Assembly: GCF_001043115.1 (NCBI RefSeq)
Contig: NZ_LFME01000020.1
Location: 1 to 64,000 of the forward strand
Reading direction: 5' to 3'
From: Xanthomonas sp. NCPPB 1128
GTDB taxonomy: Bacteria > Pseudomonadota > Gammaproteobacteria > Xanthomonadales > Xanthomonadaceae
DNA: 64,000 bases
The position numbers were made by a program, and so were the translations under genes. Each line of letters begins with the position of its first letter. Position 1 is the stretch's first letter. The notes below the pieces were generated by a model. It had not been told where the DNA came from. It saw nothing but the letters and a program-made list of their open reading frames with translations, and searched no databases. This document shows positions 17,454 to 26,004 of this stretch, one piece after another.

Positions 17454-18185
17454 TCAGCGCAACAGATCCCGCCAAAAAACCGGCCCCAGCCGCGCCAGCT
17501 GGCGCAGGAAGTCGGGCAGATTACGGTAGGGACGCTGCGGAAACCAGCGCCCGCGCATCAGATACTCGCCGACGAAGAAGCCGCCGATGACGCCGTAGCC
17601 CAGCAGGTTGGCGAACAACGAAGCGCGCGCATCGCTGATCGGCAACGGCGCGGCCAGGCCCAGTTGCGCCAGCACCCCGCTGGGCTGGGCGCACAGCGCC
17701 AGCACCAGGTTGAGCAGGGTCAACCCGACCAGCAGCAGGGTCCAGGCCAGGGTCAGGCGGCGGGTGTAGCGCAGTTGGTCCGGGGTGATCGGCATGCCGG
17801 CCTGCCGGTACAGGGCCTCGACGATGCGGGTGATCAGCGGCGTGCGCCCGCGCTGCAGGCTGCGCCCGAAGAACCAGGCCACCCAGGCGGTGAACAGCAC
17901 CGGCGGCGCGGCCAGCAGCAGCAGCGCGTGCGGCGAGCGCCACAGCGGCAGCAGCGCCGCCGTCGCGGCGATGGCCAGCACCCAGGCCCAGGGCCGCCAG
18001 CGCGCCATCGGCTCCACCAGCACCATCAGCACCAGCGCCGCGCCGGCCAGCACCGCCAGATCCGGGCGGTGCGCGGCATTGGCCCAATGCGCCAGCGGCG
18101 AATAGGCCAGCGCCAGCAACACGCCCAGGGCCAGCGCCCAGGGCGCGGCGTCGGCCGGCTCAGCTGGTCTTGTTGGCTTCGACAT
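17454..18185 (-). CDS. Multi-pass membrane protein of the xanthomonadin cluster
   Basis: 243 residues with about five or six hydrophobic segments (around residues 14-30, 40-60, 66-85, 88-105, 142-165, 190-210). It resembles the COG4648-type inner-membrane proteins that recur in aryl-polyene loci next to the acyl carrier protein. No catalytic motif was seen. Its start lies inside the upstream ACP gene (26-base overlap), so the two are tightly coupled. Confidence 0.75.
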   Translation of the reverse strand: MSKPTRPAEPADAAPWALALGVLLALAYSPLAHWANAAHRPDLAVLAGAALVLMVLVEPMARWRPWAWVLAIAATAALLPLWRSPHALLLLAAPPVLFTAWVAWFFGRSLQRGRTPLITRIVEALYRQAGMPITPDQLRYTRRLTLAWTLLLVGLTLLNLVLALCAQPSGVLAQLGLAAPLPISDARASLFANLLGYGVIGGFFVGEYLMRGRWFPQRPYRNLPDFLRQLARLGPVFWRDLLR

Positions 18186-18429
18186 GCGCCGACAGCGCGC
18201 GCAGCGAGGCGAAGATGCGGCGGTTCTCGTCGTTGTCCGAGCGCAGCTGGAAGCCGTAGCGCTTGCTGATCGCCAGCGCCAGTTCCAGGGCGTCGATCGA
18301 GTCCAGCCCCAGGCCGGTATTGAACAGCGGCGCCTCCGGATCGATGTCGCCGGGCTGGACGTCTTCCAGGTTCAGGCTCTCGACCAGCAGCTCGGCCAGT
18401 TCACGTTCGGCGGCGGTTTGCGAAGACAT
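18160..18429 (-). CDS. xanC: Acyl carrier protein of the xanthomonadin cluster
   Basis: 89 residues. The phosphopantetheine attachment serine is Ser44 in GLGLDSIDALELAL, the classic DSL context. It carries the growing aryl-polyene chain and is the first gene of the leftward operon. I chose ATG 18429 because it gives normal ACP length; the upstream extension looks non-coding. The symbol xanC is given from memory of the Xanthomonas literature, where the pigment ACP carries that name. The ACP function itself is certain. Confidence 0.88.
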   Translation of the reverse strand: MSSQTAAERELAELLVESLNLEDVQPGDIDPEAPLFNTGLGLDSIDALELALAISKRYGFQLRSDNDENRRIFASLRALSAHVEANKTS

Positions 18430-18560
18430 CCAGGGGCTTCCAGGCGTAAGGACGGGTGCGACAAGATGGTGCATCGGGCGCTGCGGCGCAACCATCGGCC
18501 CGCGAACAGCACGCTATCATGCCGTTTCGCCCCGCCGCTGCGCCCGCAGGTTCCCTCAGG
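18430..18560. promoter_or_regulatory. Divergent promoter region between xanC operon and flavoprotein-xanB2 operon
   Basis: 131 bp separate the ACP start (minus) from the flavoprotein start (plus), and promoters for both operons must lie here or overlap the ends. A TATCAT hexamer at 18515-18520 is a possible -10 box for the rightward pair; its -35 is not convincing. Confidence 0.45.
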
Positions 18561-19919
18561 ATGACGTCCCCCGCTGTTGCTTCCCCTCCCCCCACCGCCA
18601 GCGCCGCCGCGGCAGACACGCCCGACGTGCTGGTGATCGGCGGGGGGCCGGCCGGCTGCGCGGCGGCGATCGTCCTGGCGCAACGCGGCTGGCGGGTAAC
18701 CGTGCTGGAAAAGGACCACCACCCGCGCTTCCACATCGGCGAATCGCTGCTGCCGATGAACATGCCGATCCTGCAGCGGCTGGGCGTGCTCGAGCAGGTG
18801 CGGGCGATCGGCGTGCTCAAGCTCGGCGCCGACTTCCCCAACGATGCCGGCGGCTACAACACCTTCCGTTTCGCGCATGCGCTCGGCGCGCAGTCCGACT
18901 TCGCGCTGCAAGTGCCGCGCGCCGACTTCGACCGGGTGCTGTTCGCGCAGGCGCGCGCGGTCGGTGCCGACGTGCACGAGGGCGTGCGGGTCGAGGCGGT
19001 GCAGCTGGACGGCGAGGCGCCGACGGTGCAGGCGCGCAGTGCCGACGGCGTGCGCCACTACCGGCCGCGTTACCTGATCGACGCCAGCGGCCGCGATACC
19101 TTCCTCGGCAACAAACTCAAGCTCAAGCGCGCCAACCCGCGGCACCAGTCGGCGGCGCTGTTCAGCCATTTCCGCGGCGTGGCGCGGCGCCCAGGCGAGG
19201 ATGCCGGCAACATCAGCATCTACCGCCACGCGCACGGCTGGATGTGGCTGATCCCGCTGCCGGACGACGTGATGAGCGTGGGCGCGGTGTGCGACCCGGA
19301 GTACATGAAGACCCGCCAGGGCTGCGACAGCGAGACGTTCCTGCTGCGCACGCTGGCGCTGAATCCGGACGTGGTGGCGCGCATGGCCGGCGCGCAGCGC
19401 GTGGCGCCGGTGCATGCCACCGGCAACTACGCCTACGAATGCACGCGCATGAGCGGGCCGCGCTGGCTGATGCTCGGCGACGCCTACGCCTTCGTCGACC
19501 CGATGTTCTCCTCCGGCGTGTACCTGGCCATGCACAGCGCCGAGCGCGGCGCGGCCATGGTCGACGCGGCACTGCGCGATCCGGCCAGCGAGGCGCGGCT
19601 GCAGCGGCGCCTGGAGCGGCATCTGCGTGGCGGCCTGGACGAATTCAAGTGGTTCATCTACCGCTTCACCTCGCCGACCATGCGCGAGCTGTTCGCGCAG
19701 CCGCGCAACGTGCTGCAGGTGGAACAGGCGGTGGTGGCGATGCTCGCCGGCGACGTCTTCGACAACCGCGCGGTGCTGCGCCGCCTGCGCGTGTTCCGCG
19801 CCATCTATGCGCTGTCCGCGGTGGCGATGCTGCCGCGGGCGTGGCGCGCCTGGCGCCACCGCCGCCGCCAGGCCCGCGAACAGTTCCACGGCGACACCTT
19901 GCACGGAGACGCACCATGA
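18561..19919 (+). CDS. Flavin-dependent halogenase-like oxidoreductase, copy 2
   Basis: 452 residues from ATG 18561. FAD-binding VLVIGGGPAGCAAAIVLAQRG, then FHIGESLLP, a lysine in LKLGADFPND that matches the conserved lysine of phenol/pyrrole-type halogenases (KxGAxF), and GWMWLIPLP, which contains WxWxIP. GDAYAFVDPMFSSGVYLA is the second FAD contact. This is the better halogenase candidate of the two because the KxGAxF region is conserved, and it would brominate the aryl head of xanthomonadin. It overlaps xanB2 by ATGA, tying it to 3-hydroxybenzoate supply. It has no signal peptide; a longer in-frame start exists at 18456 but reads as non-coding. Confidence 0.8.
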   Translation: MTSPAVASPPPTASAAAADTPDVLVIGGGPAGCAAAIVLAQRGWRVTVLEKDHHPRFHIGESLLPMNMPILQRLGVLEQVRAIGVLKLGADFPNDAGGYNTFRFAHALGAQSDFALQVPRADFDRVLFAQARAVGADVHEGVRVEAVQLDGEAPTVQARSADGVRHYRPRYLIDASGRDTFLGNKLKLKRANPRHQSAALFSHFRGVARRPGEDAGNISIYRHAHGWMWLIPLPDDVMSVGAVCDPEYMKTRQGCDSETFLLRTLALNPDVVARMAGAQRVAPVHATGNYAYECTRMSGPRWLMLGDAYAFVDPMFSSGVYLAMHSAERGAAMVDAALRDPASEARLQRRLERHLRGGLDEFKWFIYRFTSPTMRELFAQPRNVLQVEQAVVAMLAGDVFDNRAVLRRLRVFRAIYALSAVAMLPRAWRAWRHRRRQAREQFHGDTLHGDAP

Positions 19920-20932
19920 GCCGCCCGCACCTGCAGTTCCCGCACCACACGCAGGGCCATCCACAGTTGCAGGTGGACTACGTCGCCGAGACCGATCCCG
20001 GCCAGGTGCTGGGCGAGGACCGCGTGCTGGCGGTGTTCGGCTTCGGCGAGACCGCGCCCTACCACGACGACCCGCGCTACCTGCGCGTGCCGCTGCAGCC
20101 GCACGGTCCGCGCATGCTCGAGGTGTGGCGCACCGATGCCCCGGTGCACAGCGGCCGCGACGGCGCCATCGCCTGGGCCAGCGACGGCCGCCTGCAGTTC
20201 GGCGTGATCGAGATCGACGAGCGCCAGGTCGACCTGGACATCGAGGAAGCCGCCGCGCTCGCCTACGCGCAGATCAGCGCCTTCGTCGCCGGCAGCGCCA
20301 CGCCGCGCCTGCTGCGCATCTGGAACTACCTCGACGCGATCACCCTGGGCAGCGGCGACCGCGAGCGCTACCGGCGCTTCTGCGTCGGCCGCGCGCGCGG
20401 ACTGGGCGATTTCGACGCCACCCAGCTGCCCGCGGCGACCGCGGTCGGCCGCTGCGACGACGCGCGGGTGATGCAGATCTACTGGCTGGCCGCCGCGCAG
20501 GCCGGCACCCCGCTGGAGAACCCGCGCCAGGTCAGCGCCTACCGCTACCCGCGCCAGTACGGCCCGCAACCGCCCAGCTTCGCCCGCGCCATGCTGCCGC
20601 CGGCCGGCGGCGACATGCCGCTGCTGCTGTCCGGCACCGCCAGCGTGGTCGGTCACGCCTCCATGCACCAGGGGCAGTTGCTGGCGCAGTTGGAGGAAAC
20701 CTTCGCCAATTTCGATGCCCTGCTGGCGGCGGCGCGCGAACACGCCCCGGACCTGCCGCCCCAGTTCGGCGACGGCACCCGCCTGAAGGTCTACGTGCGC
20801 GAAACCGCCGACCTGCCGCTGGTCGCCGCCGCCCTCGACGCGCGCTTCGGCGACCGCGTGCCGCGCCTGCTGCTGCACGCCGTGATCTGCCGCGACGAGC
20901 TGGCGGTGGAGATCGACGGCGTGCATGGTTGA
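19916..20932 (+). CDS. xanB2: Chorismatase / 3-hydroxybenzoate synthase XanB2
   Basis: 338 residues. The sequence (VDYVAETDPGQVLGEDRVLA, RIWNYLDAI, GTASVVGHASMHQG) is that of the bifunctional chorismatase family to which XanB2 belongs. The family converts chorismate to 3-hydroxybenzoate (pigment starter) and 4-hydroxybenzoate (ubiquinone precursor). The protein is cytosolic and the length fits the family. Its start overlaps the flavoprotein stop. A palindromic repeat 25 bases downstream may act as the transcript end. Confidence 0.92.
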   Translation: MSRPHLQFPHHTQGHPQLQVDYVAETDPGQVLGEDRVLAVFGFGETAPYHDDPRYLRVPLQPHGPRMLEVWRTDAPVHSGRDGAIAWASDGRLQFGVIEIDERQVDLDIEEAAALAYAQISAFVAGSATPRLLRIWNYLDAITLGSGDRERYRRFCVGRARGLGDFDATQLPAATAVGRCDDARVMQIYWLAAAQAGTPLENPRQVSAYRYPRQYGPQPPSFARAMLPPAGGDMPLLLSGTASVVGHASMHQGQLLAQLEETFANFDALLAAAREHAPDLPPQFGDGTRLKVYVRETADLPLVAAALDARFGDRVPRLLLHAVICRDELAVEIDGVHG

Positions 20933-20957
20933 GGCGCATGCCACGCCGCACGCCGTC

Positions 20958-21024
20958 GTAGGAGCGGCTTCAGCCGCGACGGGCGTTACCGGTAACGCGT
21001 CGTCGCAGCTGAAGCCGCTCCTAC
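20958..21024. repeat. Palindromic xanthomonad repeat (GTAGGAGCGGCTTCAGC), intact
   Basis: Two near-perfect arms (17 bases starting GTAGGAGCGGCTTCAGC and its complement ending GCCGCTCCTAC) around a 33-base centre that itself pairs (GTTACC/GGTAAC). It lies between the convergent xanB2 and effector genes and is likely to work as a bidirectional hairpin at transcript ends. Confidence 0.85.
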
Positions 21025-21150
21025 GAGGTCACGACATATCCCGCTGAGCCGCGGCAACAACGCGTCACTGGAGGCACCGGTCAGCTACAGGTGACATGGC
21101 TGCGCGCCCGCCATCGCAGACCAGTCGCGCGGGCATGCCAGGCCCGGGTT

Positions 21151-22650
21151 CTACCGCCCAGGCACAACGCGCGCCGGCTCTTCGATTCCGCGACCCAATT
21201 CCTGCTGCGCAGTGCGCTGCTGCTCCTGGCCCAGCGCCTGATTGGCCAGCGCCAGCTTTTGGTCCGACTGCTCCACCGGCGTGGCCAATGCCTTTTCCAC
21301 CGGAACGACCGCGCGCTTCATCGCCGGGTCGTCCAAGGCGCCCTGCACGGCGATCAGGTTGCCTGTTTTCCCCAGCACCACGTGGTCGACCCGCTCCAGC
21401 GCATTGCCCGACAACGAATAGCCCGTGCCCGGGTACATGTCGCGATTGTCCTTGCAGGCCGCCAGCAGGCTGCGGCTGAGCCGCTCGCTGTCGTGGTCGT
21501 AGGCCTTGCCCAGGTCTGCGTCGACCCTGCGCATGCCTGCGCGGATCTGTTCCAGCAGCGCGTGATCCGGATGCCCCGGCAGCGAGGGATCATCGCTGCG
21601 GTGCGCCTCGGCGCCTTGCGCGGGCGGTGTCGAAGGTTCGGGTAACCCGTTGGCCAGGGGCGACACGTGCCGATGGGTGTCGGCGGTGTGCTGCAGCAAC
21701 CCCGCAACGGGCGGCTGCGTGCTGGTATCGAAATATGGCAGCGGCCGCCGGTCCCTGCCCAAATCCAGCCCATTCTCTTCCAGCAGCGATTCGCGAAGAT
21801 GCAGCCGCGACAGGTTCAGCGCGATCTGCGGGGTGTCGTTGCCTGGTTGTGGCGGATGTTGCCTGTGCTCGACTTGGGCGATGTGGCTGAGCGGATTGGC
21901 CGCGTAGTAGTTGGCATAATCGGAGTTGCCGAGAGCGCCGAGCTTGCTGACCTCGGAAGCCTTGTCGAAAAAATTCTGCCCCATTCCCTCCACATTGGCC
22001 GGACTCTGGGGCATCGTCATATCCGCACTGATGCTTAGATTCGGCTTGAGCGTGTAGTCGAAGTGAGGTCGCACGCCCGACTTGTCGATGAAATCGGCCA
22101 TACGCCCTGGCTGTTCGTTATATACATCTTCAAGGGTTGCGTTCGGATTCGCCTTGCGGACCCTGCTGACCATCGCATTCCAGGCCGCGATCTGGGCTCC
22201 GGCTTCATCGCGGCGATTCTGTGCAAGGAGAGACGCCAGCGGTTCGGTGTAGTCGCGGGGACTTTGCCGCTGTGCAACTGTGGAAACGCTAGCGGCAAAT
22301 TCGGTGAGCGCTCGCTTGGTGTCCCCGGCATTGGCGCCATGCTGCAACTCATGTCCCAAGACATAGGTGAGTTCGCCCGCGTTGGGTGCCCGCCCAGACA
22401 GCGATGCTTCAAGCCTGGCCAACGGAACCCGCACAGCCTTGTTTTCAGAATCGTACTCGCCGCCAGCATTGGGATTGGTCAGCGGAACGATGCGTGACAC
22501 CTGACCTTGTCGTACAGCGTCGTTTAGCTGATCGGCCAAGGCGGGCGATGCTTCGATGATCGAGAGCAGGTTCCGCACGTGATCAGGACTGACACTCGGC
22601 TGGTTACCAAAGTCGTTGATGACAGCCTGCGCTTGTGGAGTGAGTGGCAT
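21151..22650 (-). CDS. Candidate X-Tfe (type IV secretion antibacterial effector) with zinc-protease motif
   Basis: 499 residues. An HExxH motif lies at residues 100-104 (TYVLGHELQHGANAGD), the signature of zinc metalloproteases. The C-terminal 120 or so residues (from HPDHALLEQIRAGMRRVDADLG to the Gln/Glu-rich tail LALANQALGQEQQRTAQ) match the XVIPCD signal by which VirD4 recruits Xanthomonas killing effectors. It is the second gene after a lipoprotein gene, with a 14-base gap and a good ribosome site (GGGAGGTG). The inferred role is a toxin delivered into competing bacteria; the target is unknown. The secretion machinery is not in this window. AT content in the middle is visibly higher than in its neighbours. 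Confidence 0.8.
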   Translation of the reverse strand: MPLTPQAQAVINDFGNQPSVSPDHVRNLLSIIEASPALADQLNDAVRQGQVSRIVPLTNPNAGGEYDSENKAVRVPLARLEASLSGRAPNAGELTYVLGHELQHGANAGDTKRALTEFAASVSTVAQRQSPRDYTEPLASLLAQNRRDEAGAQIAAWNAMVSRVRKANPNATLEDVYNEQPGRMADFIDKSGVRPHFDYTLKPNLSISADMTMPQSPANVEGMGQNFFDKASEVSKLGALGNSDYANYYAANPLSHIAQVEHRQHPPQPGNDTPQIALNLSRLHLRESLLEENGLDLGRDRRPLPYFDTSTQPPVAGLLQHTADTHRHVSPLANGLPEPSTPPAQGAEAHRSDDPSLPGHPDHALLEQIRAGMRRVDADLGKAYDHDSERLSRSLLAACKDNRDMYPGTGYSLSGNALERVDHVVLGKTGNLIAVQGALDDPAMKRAVVPVEKALATPVEQSDQKLALANQALGQEQQRTAQQELGRGIEEPARVVPGR

Positions 22651-22664
22651 CCCTGCACCTCCCC

Positions 22665-23342
22665 TTATCCGATTACCACCATCTGAACACAGGAATGACG
22701 GACTGCATCATCAGACCTGATGCTTTCGTCACGCGGATAAACCTGCAACCACATGCCGGGGCGCTCGAACGAATCGTACATCCAGGCTCCGTGAGACGGC
22801 TTTGGCCCGCCGTTCGGCGCTGCGGGGGGAGAGTCGTAGTAGCGCTCACGCACAAAACCCATTTCTTCCAATTCGCCGGTGAACTGATCGAAATCCACGC
22901 GGCAGATATCGCGCATCGCGGGCGAAGCGCCTGGTACAACCGGATCGAAGCTGAAGATCAACCGAGGATCCGCCTTCTTCATGTTGACCTCGAAGCCATG
23001 CACCCAGTCCTGGTTTACCTTCTCCCCGAACCCATAACGCCCCGACCCATCACGCGCATCCTCCACCGCCACCCCCATCACCTCGCGCAAGCGCTGCGGC
23101 GTGAACTCGGGCACGCTCTTGCTGGTCCGGATCAAGGTCAGCAATCGGCTGAGCATCTGTTCGGCGCTCAGCTTGGGCGACACGGGCGCGGCAGCCTGAT
23201 CGGCGGCGCCGGACGAGGGAGAGGAGGTCATGGCGTGAGATTCCTTGGCAGGAGGCGCAACGGCAGGCGTCCGCGCAGGCGCATGGGTGCAGGCCCCGCA
23301 CAGCAGCGAGGCGATCAGGACGAGAGAAGCCCGCTGGGGCAT
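22665..23342 (-). CDS. Candidate X-Tfi immunity lipoprotein
   Basis: 225 residues from MPQRASLVLIASLLC (an ATG three codons upstream at 23351 is the alternative). The lipobox LLCGAC gives a lipid-modified cysteine near residue 17, followed by a Pro/Ala/Ser linker and a globular domain (ICRVDFDQFTGELEEMGFV, WLQVYPRD). Family knowledge: immunity partners of Xanthomonas X-Tfe toxins are usually small lipoproteins encoded next to the effector. This gene precedes the effector in one operon, so it should neutralise that enzyme in the periplasm. No close family name is recognised. Confidence 0.75.
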   Translation of the reverse strand: MPQRASLVLIASLLCGACTHAPARTPAVAPPAKESHAMTSSPSSGAADQAAAPVSPKLSAEQMLSRLLTLIRTSKSVPEFTPQRLREVMGVAVEDARDGSGRYGFGEKVNQDWVHGFEVNMKKADPRLIFSFDPVVPGASPAMRDICRVDFDQFTGELEEMGFVRERYYDSPPAAPNGGPKPSHGAWMYDSFERPGMWLQVYPRDESIRSDDAVRHSCVQMVVIG

Positions 23343-23376
23343 GCGGCACATCCTTGCGGCGCGAAGCGATGGCTGC

Positions 23377-23407
23377 AGTATACGAACACCCTCGTATGGG
23401 TTTGCAA
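23377..23407 (-). promoter_or_regulatory. Possible promoter of the immunity-effector operon
   Basis: On the minus strand TATACT (23382-23377) is preceded by TTGCAA (23407-23402) with 19-base spacing, about 35 bases upstream of the lipoprotein start. A 6-bp inverted repeat (ATACGA / TCGTAT, 23380-23397) overlaps the -10 box and could be an operator. Confidence 0.4.
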
Positions 23408-23517
23408 GCCGCTCCCGACTGAACCGCGCGGCGGACGACAGCGCACTGCACTGCGCAAATCTTGCCACGCTGGCGCCTGGTCGATGAGCGCTATCCCAGC
23501 GCCCTACCGGCAGAGCC

Positions 23518-24882
23518 TCAGTCCTCGCGACCCGCCGCCAACAGCGCCAGCATCCGATCGCGCGGCAGCTTGCCGGTCTCGTTGCGCGGCAGGGCGTCGA
23601 GCAGGCGCAGGCGGCGCGGCAGGAACACCGGGTCCAGCTCGCGGCGCAGCGCGGCCAGGATCGCGGCTTCGTCCAGGGTCGGCGCCACCACCACCGCGGC
23701 GATGCGGCCGACCGCCTGCCCAGGTTCCGCTTCAAGCTGCAGCATCGCGCCATCGACCACGCCCGGCAGGGCCAGCAGGCGTCGGGTGAGATCGGCCAGC
23801 GAGGCGCGCTTGCCGGCAATTTCCAACAGGTCGGCCTGGCGTCCGCGTACCTGGAAACGGCCGTCGGCGTCCACTTCCATCAGGTCGGCCAGCAGCACCG
23901 GCTGCGGCAGGTGCGGCGCGTGCACCAGGGTGCCGTCCGGCTGCGGCGCCACACGCACGCCCGGTAGCGGCGTCCACGGTGCTTCCTGCGCGGTGCGACG
24001 GCTGGCGAATACGCAGGTCTCGGTGGAGCCGAACATCTCGCGCACCTCGCCACCGAAGCGCGCCTCGGCGGCGGCGGCCAGTTCCTGCGCCAGCGGCGCG
24101 GTGGCCGAGACGATGCCGGCCAGCGGCGGCAGGGTGACGCCGGATTCGACCAGCGCGCGCAGGTGCACCGGCGTGGTCACCAGCAGCCGCGGCGCCGGCA
24201 ACTGCGCCAGCGCGCGCGCCACGTCCTCGGGAAAGAACGGGCGGCCAGCGTGCACCGCCAGCGGCGTCACCAGCGGCAGCAGGATCGACAGCTCCATGCC
24301 GTACATGTGCTGCGGCGGCACCGTGGCCACCACCTGCGGCACCGCCGTGTCCGGCCACAGCCCGACCAGCGCCAGCAGGTCCTGGCGGGTGCTGGTGAGG
24401 AAGCTGCCCCAGGTCTTGGGATTGGGCTTGGGTGCGCCGGTGCTGCCGGAGGTGAAGCCGATCGCCACCAGCGCGTCGTCGGCCAGCTGCGGCATCGGCC
24501 CGTCCAGCGAGGGCAGCACATCCGGCACCTGCCAGTAGCGCGGCGGCGGCTCGGCCAGCGCCAGGTCGCCCAGGCAGTAGCAGTCGGCATGGGTGCGCTG
24601 CACCTCGGCGACCACCGCCGGCGCGCGCGAGGACGGCAGCAGCGAGGTCTGCCCGCGCAGCGCCACCGCGCAGAACGCGACCATGAAGCGGTAGCGGTCC
24701 TCGCACAGGTTCAGCGCATGCCGGCCGGCCGGCAGCACCGCAGCCAGGCCGCGCACGTGGCCGAGGAAAGTGGCCAGGTCGATGTGCTCGCCGTTGGCGA
24801 AGGCCAACGGACGCCGCGCGTCGCCGACGGCGAGCGGGTGCAACAGGGACGCGGCGGGAATCTCGGAGGAAACGGCGGACAT
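23518..24882 (-). CDS. xanA2: AMP-dependent ligase activating the aryl starter (3-hydroxybenzoate:ACP ligase)
   Basis: 454 residues from MSAVSSEIPAASLL. Adenylate-forming enzyme with the nucleotide loop FTSGSTGAPKPNPK (residues about 165-178), a central MFGSTETCVFASR motif and a C-terminal NETGKLPRDRM segment with the conserved catalytic lysine. It is shorter than typical acyl-CoA synthetases, as in aryl-polyene starter ligases. Its inferred role is loading 3-hydroxybenzoate onto the cluster ACP. The symbol xanA2 comes from memory of the pathway and is less certain than the enzyme class. It is separated from the rest of the pigment locus by the effector/immunity pair. Confidence 0.8.
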   Translation of the reverse strand: MSAVSSEIPAASLLHPLAVGDARRPLAFANGEHIDLATFLGHVRGLAAVLPAGRHALNLCEDRYRFMVAFCAVALRGQTSLLPSSRAPAVVAEVQRTHADCYCLGDLALAEPPPRYWQVPDVLPSLDGPMPQLADDALVAIGFTSGSTGAPKPNPKTWGSFLTSTRQDLLALVGLWPDTAVPQVVATVPPQHMYGMELSILLPLVTPLAVHAGRPFFPEDVARALAQLPAPRLLVTTPVHLRALVESGVTLPPLAGIVSATAPLAQELAAAAEARFGGEVREMFGSTETCVFASRRTAQEAPWTPLPGVRVAPQPDGTLVHAPHLPQPVLLADLMEVDADGRFQVRGRQADLLEIAGKRASLADLTRRLLALPGVVDGAMLQLEAEPGQAVGRIAAVVVAPTLDEAAILAALRRELDPVFLPRRLRLLDALPRNETGKLPRDRMLALLAAGRED

Positions 24883-24987
24883 GCGGGGCGGCGGCTCGGC
24901 GGGCGATGACCCGCACGGCGCGGGAGCCGGTAGCTTGGCCGCCACCGCCGCCGCTGGCAAGCCGGCCGCCCGCCGCCGCGGCCGCCG

Positions 24988-26004
24988 TCAGTGGTGGTAG
25001 CCGGTGTCGGCGGTGATCTTGCCGCGGAACACCCGGTACGACCAGGCGGTATAACCCAGGATCACCGGCAGCAGCACCGCCAGCCCAACCAGCACGAAAC
25101 CCTGCGAGGAGGGCGGCGAGGCCGCTTCCCAGATGGTCAGCCCGGGCGGCACGATGTTCGGCCAGATGCCCAGCACCAGGCCGAAGAAGCCGAGCACGAA
25201 GAAGCACAGGGTCAGCACGAACGGACGCGCATCGCGGCCCTGCGCCATCGCCGCACGCCACAGCGCCAGCGCGTTGACCAGCACCAGCAGCGGCACCGGC
25301 GACAGCCACCAGAAATTCCCGTCGTGGAACCAGCGCGCCATGATCCGCGAGTCCAGGAATGGCAGCCAGGCGCTGACCAGGCCCATGAACACCACCACTA
25401 CCAGCACCAACGGCCGGGTCAGGGTCCGGGCGACGCGCTGCATCGCGCCCTCGGTCTTGAGGATCAGCCAGCTGCCGCCGAGCAGCGCGTAGCCGAACAC
25501 CACCGCCGCGCCGGTGAGCATCGAGAACGGGCTGAACCAGCCCAGCACCCCGCCCAGGTACTTGCCATCCTGCAGCGGCATGCCTTCCACCAGCGCACCC
25601 AGGATCACTCCCTGCCAGAACGCCGCACACAGCGAGCCCAGCGCGAACGCCCAGCCCCACAGAGACTTGGAACTGCGTGCTTTGAAGCGGAACTCGAAGG
25701 CCACGCCGCGGAACACCAGCGCGATCAGCATCAGCAGCACCGGCAGGTACAGCGCCGACAGCACGATCGCGTAGGCCTTGGGGAAGGCTGCCAGCAGGCC
25801 GGCGCCGCCGAGCACCAGCCAGGTCTCGTTGCCGTCCCAGATCGGCGCGGCGGTGTTCATCATCAGGTCGAGCTGGTCCTCGTCCTCGGCGAACGGCGCC
25901 AGGATGCCCAGGCCGAGCACGAAGCCGTCCAGCAGCACGTACATCAGCACGCCGAAGCCGATCACGCCGAACCAAATCACCGGCAATACGGTCGCCATGT
26001 CCAT
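24988..26004 (-). CDS. cydB: Cytochrome bd-type ubiquinol oxidase subunit II
   Basis: 338 residues starting MDMATVLPVIWFGVIGFG. About eight hydrophobic helices; MYVLLDGFVLGLGILAPF and WDGNETWLVLGGAGLLAAFP are hallmark CydB/CioB sequences. It forms the inner-membrane terminal oxidase with subunit I. Length and sequence are closer to the cyanide-insensitive (CioB) branch than to E. coli CydB. The start codon shares one base with the stop of cydA (TGATG), so the two are translationally coupled. No cydX-like small gene is obvious after it. Confidence 0.93.
   Translation of the reverse strand: MDMATVLPVIWFGVIGFGVLMYVLLDGFVLGLGILAPFAEDEDQLDLMMNTAAPIWDGNETWLVLGGAGLLAAFPKAYAIVLSALYLPVLLMLIALVFRGVAFEFRFKARSSKSLWGWAFALGSLCAAFWQGVILGALVEGMPLQDGKYLGGVLGWFSPFSMLTGAAVVFGYALLGGSWLILKTEGAMQRVARTLTRPLVLVVVVFMGLVSAWLPFLDSRIMARWFHDGNFWWLSPVPLLVLVNALALWRAAMAQGRDARPFVLTLCFFVLGFFGLVLGIWPNIVPPGLTIWEAASPPSSQGFVLVGLAVLLPVILGYTAWSYRVFRGKITADTGYHH

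Noticed and set aside
18456-18560. Longer N-terminus for the second flavoprotein (start at 18456)
   Set aside because: The extra 35 residues (MRQDGASGAAAQPSARE...) are low-complexity, overlap the divergent promoter region, and precede the usual start of the FAD domain.
21096-23789. Plus-strand frames across the effector and lipoprotein genes
   Set aside because: They lack domains and ribosome sites, whereas the minus-strand genes show an HExxH, an XVIPCD-like tail and a lipobox.
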